Source of the DNA: Hyphomicrobiales bacterium
GTDB taxonomy: Bacteria > Pseudomonadota > Alphaproteobacteria > Rhizobiales > Xanthobacteraceae
Direction of reading: 5' to 3'
DNA: 15,414 nt
Assembly: GCA_003133345.1 (NCBI GenBank)
Contig: PKXB01000169.1
Span: 30,894 to 46,307 of the forward strand
Shown here: positions 7,605 to 14,555 of the stretch, piece after piece
How the letters are laid out: every line of letters starts with the position of its first letter
How positions within the stretch are numbered: the first letter of the stretch is position 1
Position numbers and translations under genes: made by a program
The notes under the pieces: generated by a model
Databases searched by the model: none
Seen by the model: only the letters and a program-made list of their open reading frames with translations
What the model was told of the DNA's origin: nothing

Positions 7605-7778
7605 ACCTCTCCCATGGGGAGAGGTCGGCGCACGAAGTGCGCCGGGTGAGGGAAAATTGACTATCGAGAGTCACTTGCCCCCTCACCCAACCCTCTCCCT
7701 AGCCGAAGTCGGATCTATCCGATTTCGGCCAGTCTAAAATGCCGAACTCGGGTAAACCCGAGTTCGGGTGGGAGAGGG
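7605..7778. repeat. Composite nested-palindrome repeat between convergent genes
   Basis: Nearly the whole gap between the M24 and slipin stops is inverted repeats. They are ACCTCTCCC-ATG-GGGAGAGGT (7605-7625), GGCGCAC-GAA-GTGCGCC (7627-7643), and GGGTGAGGG (7644-7652) pairing with CCCTCACCC (7680-7688). CCCTCTCCC (7691-7699) then pairs with GGGAGAGGG (7770-7778). The loop of that last pair holds two more hairpins: a 12-bp one with a single G-T wobble (7702-7713 with 7718-7729) and a perfect 12-bp one, CCGAACTCGGGT-AA-ACCCGAGTTCGG (7742-7767). The two inner hairpins resemble each other. This looks like one repeat family inserted into another. No T-run is present, though it may still stop transcripts from both sides. 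Confidence 0.65.
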
Positions 7779-7805
7779 AGTCCGGCTGCATTCGTGGTAC
7801 CGGGG

Positions 7806-8654
7806 CTAGCTTTTCCCGCCCAGGTCCTTCTGCGCCAGCATCGCCGCCGGCAGCGCGACGCTCATGGAATCCACCATCGAGGTCGGGATCAGGATGGTGG
7901 CGCCGCGCTCCTTGGTGGTCTCGTAGATGATGTTCATGGCGCGCAGATGCAACGCGGCCGGCTCGCCGGCATAGGTCCGCGCCGCGTCGACAAACTTTTG
8001 CGCAATCGCCGCCTCGGCGGAGCCGAGGATCACGCGCGCTTCCTTCTCGCGCTCGGCCTGCGCCTGGCGCGACATGGCGTCCTGCAAGGCCTCCGGAATG
8101 GCGACGTCGCGGATCTCCACCGAATTGACCGAGATGCCCCAATCGGCGGTCTTGCGCGCGATCTCGCTGCGCAGCACCTCGTCCGCCGCCTTGCGCTCGG
8201 CCAGCAGCGCCGACAGAAGCGACGAGCCGATCATTTCGCGCAAAGACGTCTGCGCCACCCGGTCGATGGCCTGGCGGTAGTCGGTGATGTTGAGCGCGGC
8301 GCGCTGGGCGTCGTGCACGTGCCAGAAGATGACGGCATCGACATTGACCGGCACCGTGTCGCGGGTGAGCGCCTGCTCGGCGTTGAACTGCGTGGTCTGG
8401 ATGCGCTCGTCGATGACGGCGGCGATGGCGTCGATGACCGGGATGATCATGAACAGCCCCGGCCCCTTCACACCCGACAATTTGCCGGCGCGCAGGATCA
8501 CGAAGCGCTCCCAGTTGTTCGCCATCTTGAGCGAGAATAACGTGAGCGCCGCCACGATGAAGAAGACGGCTCCGGCCTGCGGCATTTGCGCCATGACCAA
8601 AAGGGCGCCGATGGCGCCGAGAACGACGGTGACGAGCAGGGTGATGGGATTCAT
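7806..8654 (-). CDS. Slipin / SPFH (Band 7, stomatin-like) membrane protein
   Basis: A 282-aa SPFH-domain protein. Two hydrophobic segments (about 4-22 and 27-43) anchor it in the inner membrane. They are followed by a Band 7 domain (about 45-205) with RAGKLSGVKGPGLFMIIPVID, DAVIFWHVHDAQRAALNITDYRQAI and the coiled-coil-forming SRQAQAEREKEARVI. Such proteins form oligomeric rings that organise membrane microdomains and often regulate a membrane protease. Slipins are commonly paired with an NfeD protein, but none is adjacent here. GGAGG lies 9 nt before ATG 8654. The C-terminus (PAAMLAQKDLGGKS) looks complete. It lies about 150 bases downstream of the SIR2-like gene on the same strand. Confidence 0.9.
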   Translation of the reverse strand: MNPITLLVTVVLGAIGALLVMAQMPQAGAVFFIVAALTLFSLKMANNWERFVILRAGKLSGVKGPGLFMIIPVIDAIAAVIDERIQTTQFNAEQALTRDTVPVNVDAVIFWHVHDAQRAALNITDYRQAIDRVAQTSLREMIGSSLLSALLAERKAADEVLRSEIARKTADWGISVNSVEIRDVAIPEALQDAMSRQAQAEREKEARVILGSAEAAIAQKFVDAARTYAGEPAALHLRAMNIIYETTKERGATILIPTSMVDSMSVALPAAMLAQKDLGGKS

Positions 8655-8803
8655 GGGTCAAGGCCTCCGTATTTGAAAAATAACGTGGCGCGGCGGGCAC
8701 TATGCGCCGGTGCCTCGTCGCTCGCTAGTATCTCGAAAGCGGTACTCCCTGCGAACGATGCGCTTGCTTCTCCACAATCGCAACCTCGCAAGGCTTACGC
8801 CCA

Positions 8804-9835
8804 CTACCGTGCTAGACTACGCCAGTATTCCTCAATTAGCTTTTTGCACGTCAGGTCTCTCCGAACGTTCATAGAAACGCTGCTTCTTTGAAGCGCAGCT
8901 AAAAGATCATTTTCTACAACAGCCAAGTCACTTTGGGAGAAACCGACGGCTGTGCCAAAAATTCGCTGCACGTCGCTGGGGCGTGCTGGCTTGATTAGCT
9001 CCATATTTGGTTCGTGAAAAGCAAAACCCAAAAATACGATAGACTGAGCTTCTTCAACTAATTTTCGCATTTTAGAGAGAGCAGATTCGTCTTCGATACG
9101 CTGACTGAAAGTCTTAAGTTGAGCTGAAGCCTCAAGCAATTTGGCCCCGTTTATTTGGGCACCAAATGAGATCCCTAAAGGCTCTTGCCACGGTAATCTC
9201 CCAACAACGCCATACGGATGCAGCAATGTAAGCTTGGATACAAGTTGTTGGGCGTTCTCAATCGTAATCCGATAGTAGTTAGCAGTAGCATAAACTAAAA
9301 AATGCTCGATACAGCGATCATAATTAAAGACAATGAATGATACGTTTTCAAAAACTTTCCCAACATCTTCTTTTCGAACATTCTCAGTTAGAAGCTGGAA
9401 AAAGTTTGCATACCACGTTTCGTTTAAGCCGCTCATGTCTATACCGCTTGCCTCGGGAAGTTTGAAGAACAAGCGGCTCTGTCGCTCTGCTTCAAGAATG
9501 CACTCAACGATGGCTAGCTTTCCGCACAATTCTATTTTTTCGTCCGAGCTGTGGGCATCTAAATAATTATCGATTGACAGTGCTTGGGGCATAGCATCCC
9601 GAATTGCCCACGCGGCATCTAAATACGAATTAATATCTCTATAGTTGTTGTGTGGCGGAACAGGGCGTCGAATTGCATCTGGAATTAAATAGCTACCTGA
9701 AATCTGCTTGTATCCTTGCTCAACCTGTATATCGAGCTTGTCGGCAATTTTCCTGGCCAACTCCTTGCTAGTCGGCAATGAGGCTTCATTGCTCGCGCCT
9801 GCGCCGACTACAAATAAAGTTTTCGACCTGAACAT
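8804..9835 (-). CDS. SIR2-like domain protein, AT-rich, probably horizontally acquired
   Basis: A 343-aa protein with a divergent Sir2-type Rossmann core. FVVGAGASNEASLPTS (about 8-23) is the NAD-binding GAG/S loop, FIVFNYDRCIEHF (about 167-179) contains the Asn171-Tyr-Asp motif, LLHPYG (about 204-209) carries His206 in the LHG position, and IVFLGFAFHEPN (about 266-277) is the late Rossmann strand. Asn and His are the catalytic pair in NAD-degrading SIR2-like effectors such as ThsA and SIR2 proteins linked to prokaryotic Argonautes, so NADase activity in phage defence is plausible but not shown. No other domain and no partner gene is visible. Four sampled 60-base lines average about 40% GC against about 70% in flanking genes. 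TTG 9838 is an alternative start; ATG 9835 is 9 nt from GAGAGG. It begins 28 bases after the GST-like stop. Confidence 0.72.
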   Translation of the reverse strand: MFRSKTLFVVGAGASNEASLPTSKELARKIADKLDIQVEQGYKQISGSYLIPDAIRRPVPPHNNYRDINSYLDAAWAIRDAMPQALSIDNYLDAHSSDEKIELCGKLAIVECILEAERQSRLFFKLPEASGIDMSGLNETWYANFFQLLTENVRKEDVGKVFENVSFIVFNYDRCIEHFLVYATANYYRITIENAQQLVSKLTLLHPYGVVGRLPWQEPLGISFGAQINGAKLLEASAQLKTFSQRIEDESALSKMRKLVEEAQSIVFLGFAFHEPNMELIKPARPSDVQRIFGTAVGFSQSDLAVVENDLLAALQRSSVSMNVRRDLTCKKLIEEYWRSLAR

Positions 9836-9863
9836 CAAGCGATCCCTCTCGACCGGATGCGAG

Positions 9864-10613
9864 CTAATTCTGGCGTAAATGCGGGAAGCGCTCGCTCAGC
9901 AAGGAGCCGGGATAAAAAGTCGGTTTGAACGCCGGATGCGCGCGGATGTTATCGAACCAGGTCACGATGCGCGGCAGATCCTGCCAACCGGGCAGGCCGA
10001 GATCGTCCATGCGCACCAGCGCCGGCATCACCGCCACGTCGGCGAGCGTGATCTTTTTGCCGAGCAGCCACGGTCCGCCGCTCTTTTCGATCTCAGCATC
10101 CATGCGCTCATAGGTGCGGCGCAGGCGGGTGAGCGCCGCGTCCATTTCAGACTTCGAAAATCCGGTCTGCCCCATGGCCAACATGAATTCCCGGCGCAGC
10201 GGCTTGCTCTCCGCCATCGCCACGAAAGCCGCGCGGCTCATCTTCTGGAAGCTGGGCAGGAAGGCGAGGTTGAAGGTCGGCACCCGCACCGCCGCCGCCG
10301 GCATCTCGTCGATGAAATGCATCAGCGCGCGCATGTGGGCGCGCTCGACCGCGGATTCCGGCGTGAAGCTTACCTGCGGCGCAACCTCGTCGAGATATTC
10401 GGTGATGACGGTGGAGTCGATCACGATCGCGCCGTCGTGGTCGAGGGTGGGCACCACCCCATTCGGATTGAGCTTGAGATAGTTGGGCTTGAGCTGGTCG
10501 CCTTCGAGCAGATTCAGCTTCACTTCGTCGAACGGAATTTTTTTAGCGTTGAACACAAAGCGAACCCGCTGGCTGCAGGTCGATTGCGGCGCGTTGTAGA
10601 GCTTGAAGGTCAT
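9864..10613 (-). CDS. Glutathione S-transferase family protein
   Basis: A 249-aa GST-fold protein. The thioredoxin-like N-terminal domain starts MTFKLYNAPQSTCSQRVRF, with candidate catalytic Ser11/Cys13. It continues to NPNGVVPTL (49-57, cis-proline 55) and the gamma-glutamyl-contact segment IVIDSTVITEYL (about 63-74). The C-terminal helical domain includes WLLGKKITLADVAVMPAL, the usual N-capping aspartate motif. The ATG at 10613 is preferred over in-frame ATG 10643 because only the former has a purine-rich GGGA 7 nt upstream and because it starts directly at the first beta strand. Bacterial GSTs of this sort act in detoxification or aromatic catabolism; the substrate is unknown. It is followed 28 bases later by the SIR2-like gene. 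Confidence 0.88.
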   Translation of the reverse strand: MTFKLYNAPQSTCSQRVRFVFNAKKIPFDEVKLNLLEGDQLKPNYLKLNPNGVVPTLDHDGAIVIDSTVITEYLDEVAPQVSFTPESAVERAHMRALMHFIDEMPAAAVRVPTFNLAFLPSFQKMSRAAFVAMAESKPLRREFMLAMGQTGFSKSEMDAALTRLRRTYERMDAEIEKSGGPWLLGKKITLADVAVMPALVRMDDLGLPGWQDLPRIVTWFDNIRAHPAFKPTFYPGSLLSERFPHLRQN

Positions 10614-10644
10614 GCGCGTTTCCCGGTTTTCGCCGTTTCTCATA

Positions 10645-10662
10645 CGAATAGTGCGTTATTCG
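10645..10662. promoter_or_regulatory. Inverted repeat CGAATA-6 nt-TATTCG upstream of the GST-like gene
   Basis: A perfect 6-6-6 inverted repeat about 32 bases upstream of the preferred GST start, overlapping a weak minus-strand promoter (TTTGTT, 17 bases, TATTCG). The position fits a dimeric regulator site for the GST-like gene. It is AT-richer than its surroundings. Evidence is symmetry and position only. Confidence 0.3.
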
Positions 10663-10712
10663 GGCGGAACAAATCCAGCAATGAATTTATGAGCAATTTA
10701 CTTGTGATATAT

Positions 10713-10832
10713 GCGCGCGACAGGTTGAGTGGACCTCGTGCGCAGCCGCCGTTTTCCTCCCTTTTGGCTTTAACGGCGGCGTGAATCCTCCACCTTATGC
10801 ACACAGGGCCCCAGCGATGGGGCCCTTTTTTT
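10713..10832 (+). ncRNA. Candidate small RNA with anti-Shine-Dalgarno motifs
   Basis: On the plus strand, opposite to both neighbouring genes, three hairpins follow each other. H1 has outer arms 10713-10719 with 10737-10743 (one G-T pair) and inner AGGT/ACCT. H2 has perfect 9-bp arms GCCGCCGTT (10745-10753) and AACGGCGGC (10772-10780) around an 18-base loop containing TTCCTCCC. H3 is a strong intrinsic terminator. A second CCTCC lies in the linker at about 10788-10792. C-rich anti-SD motifs in loops plus a terminator are features of alphaproteobacterial sRNAs such as the alpha-r14/cuckoo RNAs. An AT-rich stretch (10670-10712, with GATATA near 10706) could be the promoter, but no good -35 is seen. 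No plus-strand ORF explains the terminator. The 5' end is uncertain. Confidence 0.45.
10806..10832 (+). terminator. Rho-independent terminator (8-bp stem, GCGA tetraloop, T7)
   Basis: GGGCCCCA-GCGA-TGGGGCCC is followed at once by seven T residues. The GNRA-type loop and all-GC stem are textbook. Flanking GCACACA (10799-10805) and TGTGTGC (10832-10838) could extend the structure. It terminates plus-strand transcription, yet both flanking protein genes are on the minus strand. Confidence 0.85.
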
Positions 10833-10872
10833 GTGTGCGCGCGGTCCAGCCGCGCGATGACGGCGTTGGGCC

Positions 10873-11826
10873 TTACTCCAACCCGGTCGGCACGTTCTTG
10901 TTTTCCGGCGTGAGCTTCATGCCGGCGGCGAGCGCCATGGTTTCGGCCAGCGCGGCGAAGTCCTTCTGGATGTATTCCTCCGGATTTTTTTGCAGCATGG
11001 CTGCGCCGAAATGGGTTTGCAGCACCTCGCGCGTCGCCGCGGTGACTGGCATCGGCACGTCCCATTCGCGGCCGAGCGCGAGCCCGAGATCGAGATCCTT
11101 GCGCAGCAACTCGGGCGTAAAGGTCGTGGTCCAGTCGAGATTGACCAGCGCCGGCGTCTTGTACTTGGTGAACATCGAGCCCATCACGCCGTTGTTCATG
11201 AACGCCAGGAACGCGTGGCGCGGCACGCCCATCTTGTTGGCGAGCAGCGTGATCTCGATCAGGTTCTCGATCACCACCCCGAGCATGACGTTGTGCGCGA
11301 TCTTGCAGATGCGCGCGAGCTCGCCGTCGCCCACGTAGGAGACGCCCTGCGGCGCGAACACCTCGATCAGCGGCATCGCCACTTTGGCGTCGGCCTCGGG
11401 ACCGGACACCACGGACGACAGTTTGCCGGCCTTGATCACCTTGGCGTTGCCGGATACCGGCGCGGCCAGGAAGCTTACGCCGCGTTCGGTCAGCCGCTTG
11501 CGGATGGCGGCGGATTCCTCGACCGAGATCGACGAGCAATCGACCAGCATCTTCGGCTTCTTGGCGCCGCTGAGCAGGCCATCTTTGCCGAAGACGACTT
11601 GTTCGACGTCCTTGCCGGTGGAGACGATCGCGAACACCACGTCGCAACCGGCGAGATCGACCGGCTTGTCGACGATCTTGCCGCCTTTGGCGGCCAACGG
11701 CTCGGCCTTGGCGCGGGTGCGGTTCCAGATCGTCACATCATGGCCGGCCTTGAGCAGGCGCTCGGCCATCGGCGTGCCCATGCGGCCGACCCCGATCCAG
11801 CCGATCTTTGGTGCATTCTTCGACAT
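10873..11826 (-). CDS. NAD(P)-dependent beta-hydroxyacid dehydrogenase (3-hydroxyisobutyrate dehydrogenase family)
   Basis: A 317-aa oxidoreductase. GWIGVGRMGTPMAERL (9-24) is the Rossmann dinucleotide motif with GxGxMG. WNRTRAKAE (about 35-42) follows beta-2 and suggests NADP preference because of Arg36. VDCSSISVEES (95-105) and APVSGNAKVIKAGKLSSVVSGP (122-143) are the substrate-binding signatures. Lys175 in ICKIAHN is the catalytic lysine, with Asn179 four residues on, and KDLDLGL (243-249) is the usual C-terminal motif. Members reversibly oxidise 3-hydroxyisobutyrate, tartronate semialdehyde, 6-phosphogluconate or related acids, or reduce succinate/glyoxylate semialdehydes. ATG 11826 with GGGAG 7 nt upstream is preferred over 11859. 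A 7-bp hairpin (10838-10844 with 10850-10856) lies just past the stop without a T-run on this strand. It diverges from the ABC operon. Confidence 0.9.
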   Translation of the reverse strand: MSKNAPKIGWIGVGRMGTPMAERLLKAGHDVTIWNRTRAKAEPLAAKGGKIVDKPVDLAGCDVVFAIVSTGKDVEQVVFGKDGLLSGAKKPKMLVDCSSISVEESAAIRKRLTERGVSFLAAPVSGNAKVIKAGKLSSVVSGPEADAKVAMPLIEVFAPQGVSYVGDGELARICKIAHNVMLGVVIENLIEITLLANKMGVPRHAFLAFMNNGVMGSMFTKYKTPALVNLDWTTTFTPELLRKDLDLGLALGREWDVPMPVTAATREVLQTHFGAAMLQKNPEEYIQKDFAALAETMALAAGMKLTPENKNVPTGLE

Positions 11827-11963
11827 CACGAAACTCCCGTTAAAACCCTGCCGCGGCACCCCGGCCGTGCCGGGCGTTTAGCCGGTCTGGACACAATTCG
11901 CCAGCGTGAAACCGTTGCCCACGCATGCCGGCCCGGTGGGCCTGATCCCGACGCCGCGCATGC

Positions 11964-11991
11964 TTGTGGTACCGGTTGAATGGGCATTATC
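11964..11991 (+). promoter_or_regulatory. Weak candidate promoter of the ABC transporter operon
   Basis: In the 271-base gap between the divergent dehydrogenase and transporter genes, TTGTGG (11964-11969) and ATTATC (11986-11991) are 16 bases apart. This would give a leader of about 100 bases. The leader contains GGGCA-6 nt-TGCCC (11982-11997) and other GC-rich repeats, but I recognise no riboswitch. Both boxes are poor matches. Confidence 0.25.
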
Positions 11992-12097
11992 CTGCCCCGC
12001 AGGGACGCAAAAAAGGCCGGTAGATTAAGGCCGCCGCTCGAAGGCCCCCACCAAGGGACCGGCGCCAGCGGCAACGGGAGGAGTTTTCAGCGCCGCG

Positions 12098-12931
12098 ATG
12101 CAGGATGCCGTCACCACCATAGAAGTGGCAGGCGCGCCGCAACGGCCGGCGAGCGTCGGCCGCGAGCGCTGGCGCGGAATCGCGCGCAATGCTTTTCCGT
12201 TCGCGGTGGTCGGCACCCTCTGGGAGATCGTCGCCTGGGCCGGCGTATTCCCGCACCGGCTGTTTCCGACGCTGGAGGAAGTGGCGCTGTCGTTTTACCA
12301 GCTCACGGTCTCCGGCATCCTTCCGCATCACGCCATCGAGACCGTGATCCGCCTGCTCTCCGGCTTCACGCTCGCCGCGGTGTTCGGCGTGACCATCGGC
12401 GTGCTGATGGGGCGCTCGCGCCGGGCCGAGGACATCTTCCTGCCGCTGGTGAGCATCTGCGCGCCGATCCCCGGCCTCGCCTATGCGCCGCTGTTTTTGC
12501 TTTGGTTCGGGCTCGGCAACTTCTCCGCCGTGCTGCTGGTCGGCTTCGTGGCGGCGTTTCCGATCATCTTCAATAGTTGGACCGGGGTGAAGGCGGTGAA
12601 GGAAATCTGGGTGCGCTCGGCGCAATCCATGGGCGCCGACGACCGGCGGCTGTTCAGCCACGTGATCCTGCCGGGCGCGCTGCCCTACATCCTGACCGGC
12701 CTGCGGCTCGGCCTGGCGCAGGCCTGGCGTATTCTGGTCGCGGTGGAGATGCTCGCCGCCGTGCCCTGGGGCCTCGGCTGGCTGATCTTCGGCGCGCGCG
12801 AATTCCTCAACACCGACGTCATGATGGCGGGCATCGCGATGATCGGCATCATCGGTCTGACGCTGGAGAAATTCGTATTCGAGAAGATCGAGCACTACAC
12901 CGTCGTGCGCTGGGGAATGATCACCTCATGA
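12098..12931 (+). CDS. ABC transporter permease, SsuC/TauC (NitT/TauT) type, first copy
   Basis: A 277-aa inner-membrane permease of the nitrate/taurine/aliphatic-sulfonate importer family. After a polar N-terminus (1-30) come about six hydrophobic segments. The EAA loop that docks to the ATPase is at about 174-196 (SAQSMGADDRRLFSHVILPG), and family-typical PIPGLAYAPLFLLWFGLG and WGLGWLIFGAREFLNTD are present. GGGAGGAG (12076-12083) is a strong ribosome site but lies 14 nt from the ATG, longer than usual; no other in-frame start fits better. Its stop overlaps the next gene's start. Substrate cannot be told from the permease; no periplasmic binding protein is in the window. Confidence 0.92.
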   Translation: MQDAVTTIEVAGAPQRPASVGRERWRGIARNAFPFAVVGTLWEIVAWAGVFPHRLFPTLEEVALSFYQLTVSGILPHHAIETVIRLLSGFTLAAVFGVTIGVLMGRSRRAEDIFLPLVSICAPIPGLAYAPLFLLWFGLGNFSAVLLVGFVAAFPIIFNSWTGVKAVKEIWVRSAQSMGADDRRLFSHVILPGALPYILTGLRLGLAQAWRILVAVEMLAAVPWGLGWLIFGAREFLNTDVMMAGIAMIGIIGLTLEKFVFEKIEHYTVVRWGMITS

Positions 12932-13719
12932 CCGAGAACGGACAAACCATCCGCTCGCTCGTGCGCGCCGCCATCACGCTGGCCGCGGCGGCGGCGGTCT
13001 ACGAGGCGGCGGCGCGCAGCGGCTATTTCGCGCCGGCGCTGCTGCCGACGCTGCCGATCATCGCGCATACTTTGTTCGCGATGCTCGCCGACGGCAGCAT
13101 CATCGAGCACGCCGCCTTCACGCTGTACCGGGTGATGTTCGGATTCTCGCTCGCCGTGGTGGTCGGCCTGCCGCTCGGCATCCTGATGGCGCGCTACCGG
13201 CGCATCGAGCACTTTTGCCTGCCGCTGGTGAGCGCGCTGATGCCGATCCCCTCGTTCGCGCTGGTGCCGCTGTTCATGCTCTGGTTCGGCATCGGCAATC
13301 TGACCACGATCCTGATCGTGTTCTACGCCGCCACCTTCCCGATGCTGTTCAACACCTGGTCGGGGGTGCGCTCGGTCAATCCGATCTGGTTGCGCGCGGC
13401 AGGCGCCATGGGCGCCGACGAGAATTCGCTATTCTGGAAGGTGATCATTCCCGGCGCCTCGCCCTTCATCATCACCGGCATGCGGCAAGCATTTTTGCGC
13501 GCGTGGATCGCGGTGGTGGGCGCCGAAATGATCGCGGCCTCCGACTGGGGGCTCGGCTGGGTGATCTTCGACGCCAAGGAATTCCTCAACACCGACATCA
13601 TGCTGGCCTCGTTGGTCGTCATCGGCGGCATCGGCTTCGTGTTCGAGCGCGTGGTGTTCGGTTCGCTCGAGCGCGCGACGGTGTTGCGCTGGGGCATGAC
13701 GCGCACGGCCAAGGGATAA
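12928..13719 (+). CDS. ABC transporter permease, SsuC/TauC type, second copy
   Basis: A 263-aa paralogue of the preceding permease, sharing the same layout: PIPSFALVPLFMLWFGIGN, EAA loop at about 156-179 (RAAGAMGADENSLFWKVIIPG) and WGLGWVIFDAKEFLNTD. ATG 12928 is chosen because it overlaps the previous stop in ATGA, implying coupled translation; the reading frame stays open upstream but without family sequence. Two different permeases in tandem suggest a heterodimeric channel, whereas SsuC/TauC transporters normally use one permease gene as a homodimer. The next gene starts 5 bases after the stop. Confidence 0.92.
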   Translation: MTENGQTIRSLVRAAITLAAAAAVYEAAARSGYFAPALLPTLPIIAHTLFAMLADGSIIEHAAFTLYRVMFGFSLAVVVGLPLGILMARYRRIEHFCLPLVSALMPIPSFALVPLFMLWFGIGNLTTILIVFYAATFPMLFNTWSGVRSVNPIWLRAAGAMGADENSLFWKVIIPGASPFIITGMRQAFLRAWIAVVGAEMIAASDWGLGWVIFDAKEFLNTDIMLASLVVIGGIGFVFERVVFGSLERATVLRWGMTRTAKG

Positions 13720-13724
13720 AACGG

Positions 13725-14540
13725 ATGAGTGAAGTGTCTGCGACCGATCCGGTGCTCTGGAGCGTCGACGAGCGCGGCGTCGCGCGCGTCACCCTCAATC
13801 GTCCCGAGGTCTACAACGCCTATAACGGCGACATGATCGCCGCGCTGCTGAAGGCGTACGACGCGCTCGGTGGAAAATCCTTGCGCGCGGTGGTGATCGC
13901 CGGCAAGGGACGCAATTTTCAGGCCGGCGCCGACATCAATTGGCTCGACGCGGTGCGGCGCTCGTCGCCGCAAGAAAACTTGCGCGCCTCGCGCATGACC
14001 GCGCAAGCGGTGCAGCGGCTCAATCTGCTGCCCGTGCCAACGGTTGCGCTGGTGCAAGGCGCCTGCTTCGGCGGCGGCACCGGCATCGTTGCCGCCTGCG
14101 ACATCGTGATCGCCGCCGATAACGCAAAGTTCTCGATCGCCGAAGTGCGCATCGGGGTCGCCGGCACTATCATCATCCCGCAGCTCAACGACGCCATCGG
14201 CCTGCGCCAGGTGCGGCGCTATGCGCTCACCGGCGAACGCTTCGACGCCAAGGAGGCCCACCGCATCGGGCTGGTGCACGAAATCGTGCCGCTGGCCGAG
14301 TTGGAAGCCGCCGGCGAGCGCATCGTCGATGAGCTGCTGACCAATGGGCCGCAGGCCGTCGCCCAGACCAAGATCTGCGCGTTGCGCTCGGCCTGGAGCC
14401 CTCTCGACGACGCGGCGTTCAGCGCCCTGATCGAAAGTCATGCCGCCAAACGTCAATCGGACGAGGCCGCGGAAGGATTTGCCGCGTTCCGCGAGAAACG
14501 CCCGGCGCTCTATAACGCCGCAAGAAAGACAAAAGGCTAA
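13725..14540 (+). CDS. Enoyl-CoA hydratase/isomerase family protein (3-methylglutaconyl-CoA hydratase-like)
   Basis: A 271-aa crotonase-fold enzyme. QAGADINWL (about 66-74) is the CoA-thioester oxyanion-hole motif, and GACFGGGTGIVAACDIVIAADNAKFSIAEVRIGVAG (about 112-147) is the active-site region. Crotonase uses two glutamates; here the second is kept (Glu140 in IAEVRIG) and the first is replaced by Gly120 (GGGTGI). The same pattern, GGGxGLVxACD with SEVRIG, is one I recall from LiuC-type methylglutaconyl-CoA hydratases. It therefore probably hydrates or isomerises a short or branched enoyl-CoA. AAGGGA lies 8 nt before the ATG. It is placed between a permease and the ATPase of one transporter, with 5- and 15-base gaps, so it is co-transcribed with the importer. 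Confidence 0.88.
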   Translation: MSEVSATDPVLWSVDERGVARVTLNRPEVYNAYNGDMIAALLKAYDALGGKSLRAVVIAGKGRNFQAGADINWLDAVRRSSPQENLRASRMTAQAVQRLNLLPVPTVALVQGACFGGGTGIVAACDIVIAADNAKFSIAEVRIGVAGTIIIPQLNDAIGLRQVRRYALTGERFDAKEAHRIGLVHEIVPLAELEAAGERIVDELLTNGPQAVAQTKICALRSAWSPLDDAAFSALIESHAAKRQSDEAAEGFAAFREKRPALYNAARKTKG

Positions 14541-14555
14541 AGGCGGAAACAAAGA

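Noticed and set aside
8710..9900. Short direct repeat CGCTCGCT near both sides of the AT-rich SIR2-like gene as attachment or target duplication.
   Set aside because: Only 8 bases, GC-rich, not at the exact composition boundaries, and no integrase or transposase is present.
10781..10798. GAATCCTCCACC as the 3' end of a tRNA.
   Set aside because: Upstream sequence does not form a T-arm, anticodon arm or acceptor partner; the bases fit better as linker between two hairpins of the sRNA candidate.
11981..11995. TGG-N10-GC as a sigma54 (-24/-12) promoter for the ABC operon.
   Set aside because: Only the GG and GC dinucleotides match; the surrounding consensus bases do not, and such spacing occurs often by chance in GC-rich DNA.
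12000..12097. Possible riboswitch in the roughly 100-base leader of the ABC operon.
   Set aside because: No conserved core of guanidine, SAM, TPP or cyclic-di-GMP riboswitches could be recognised and no expression-platform terminator is visible.
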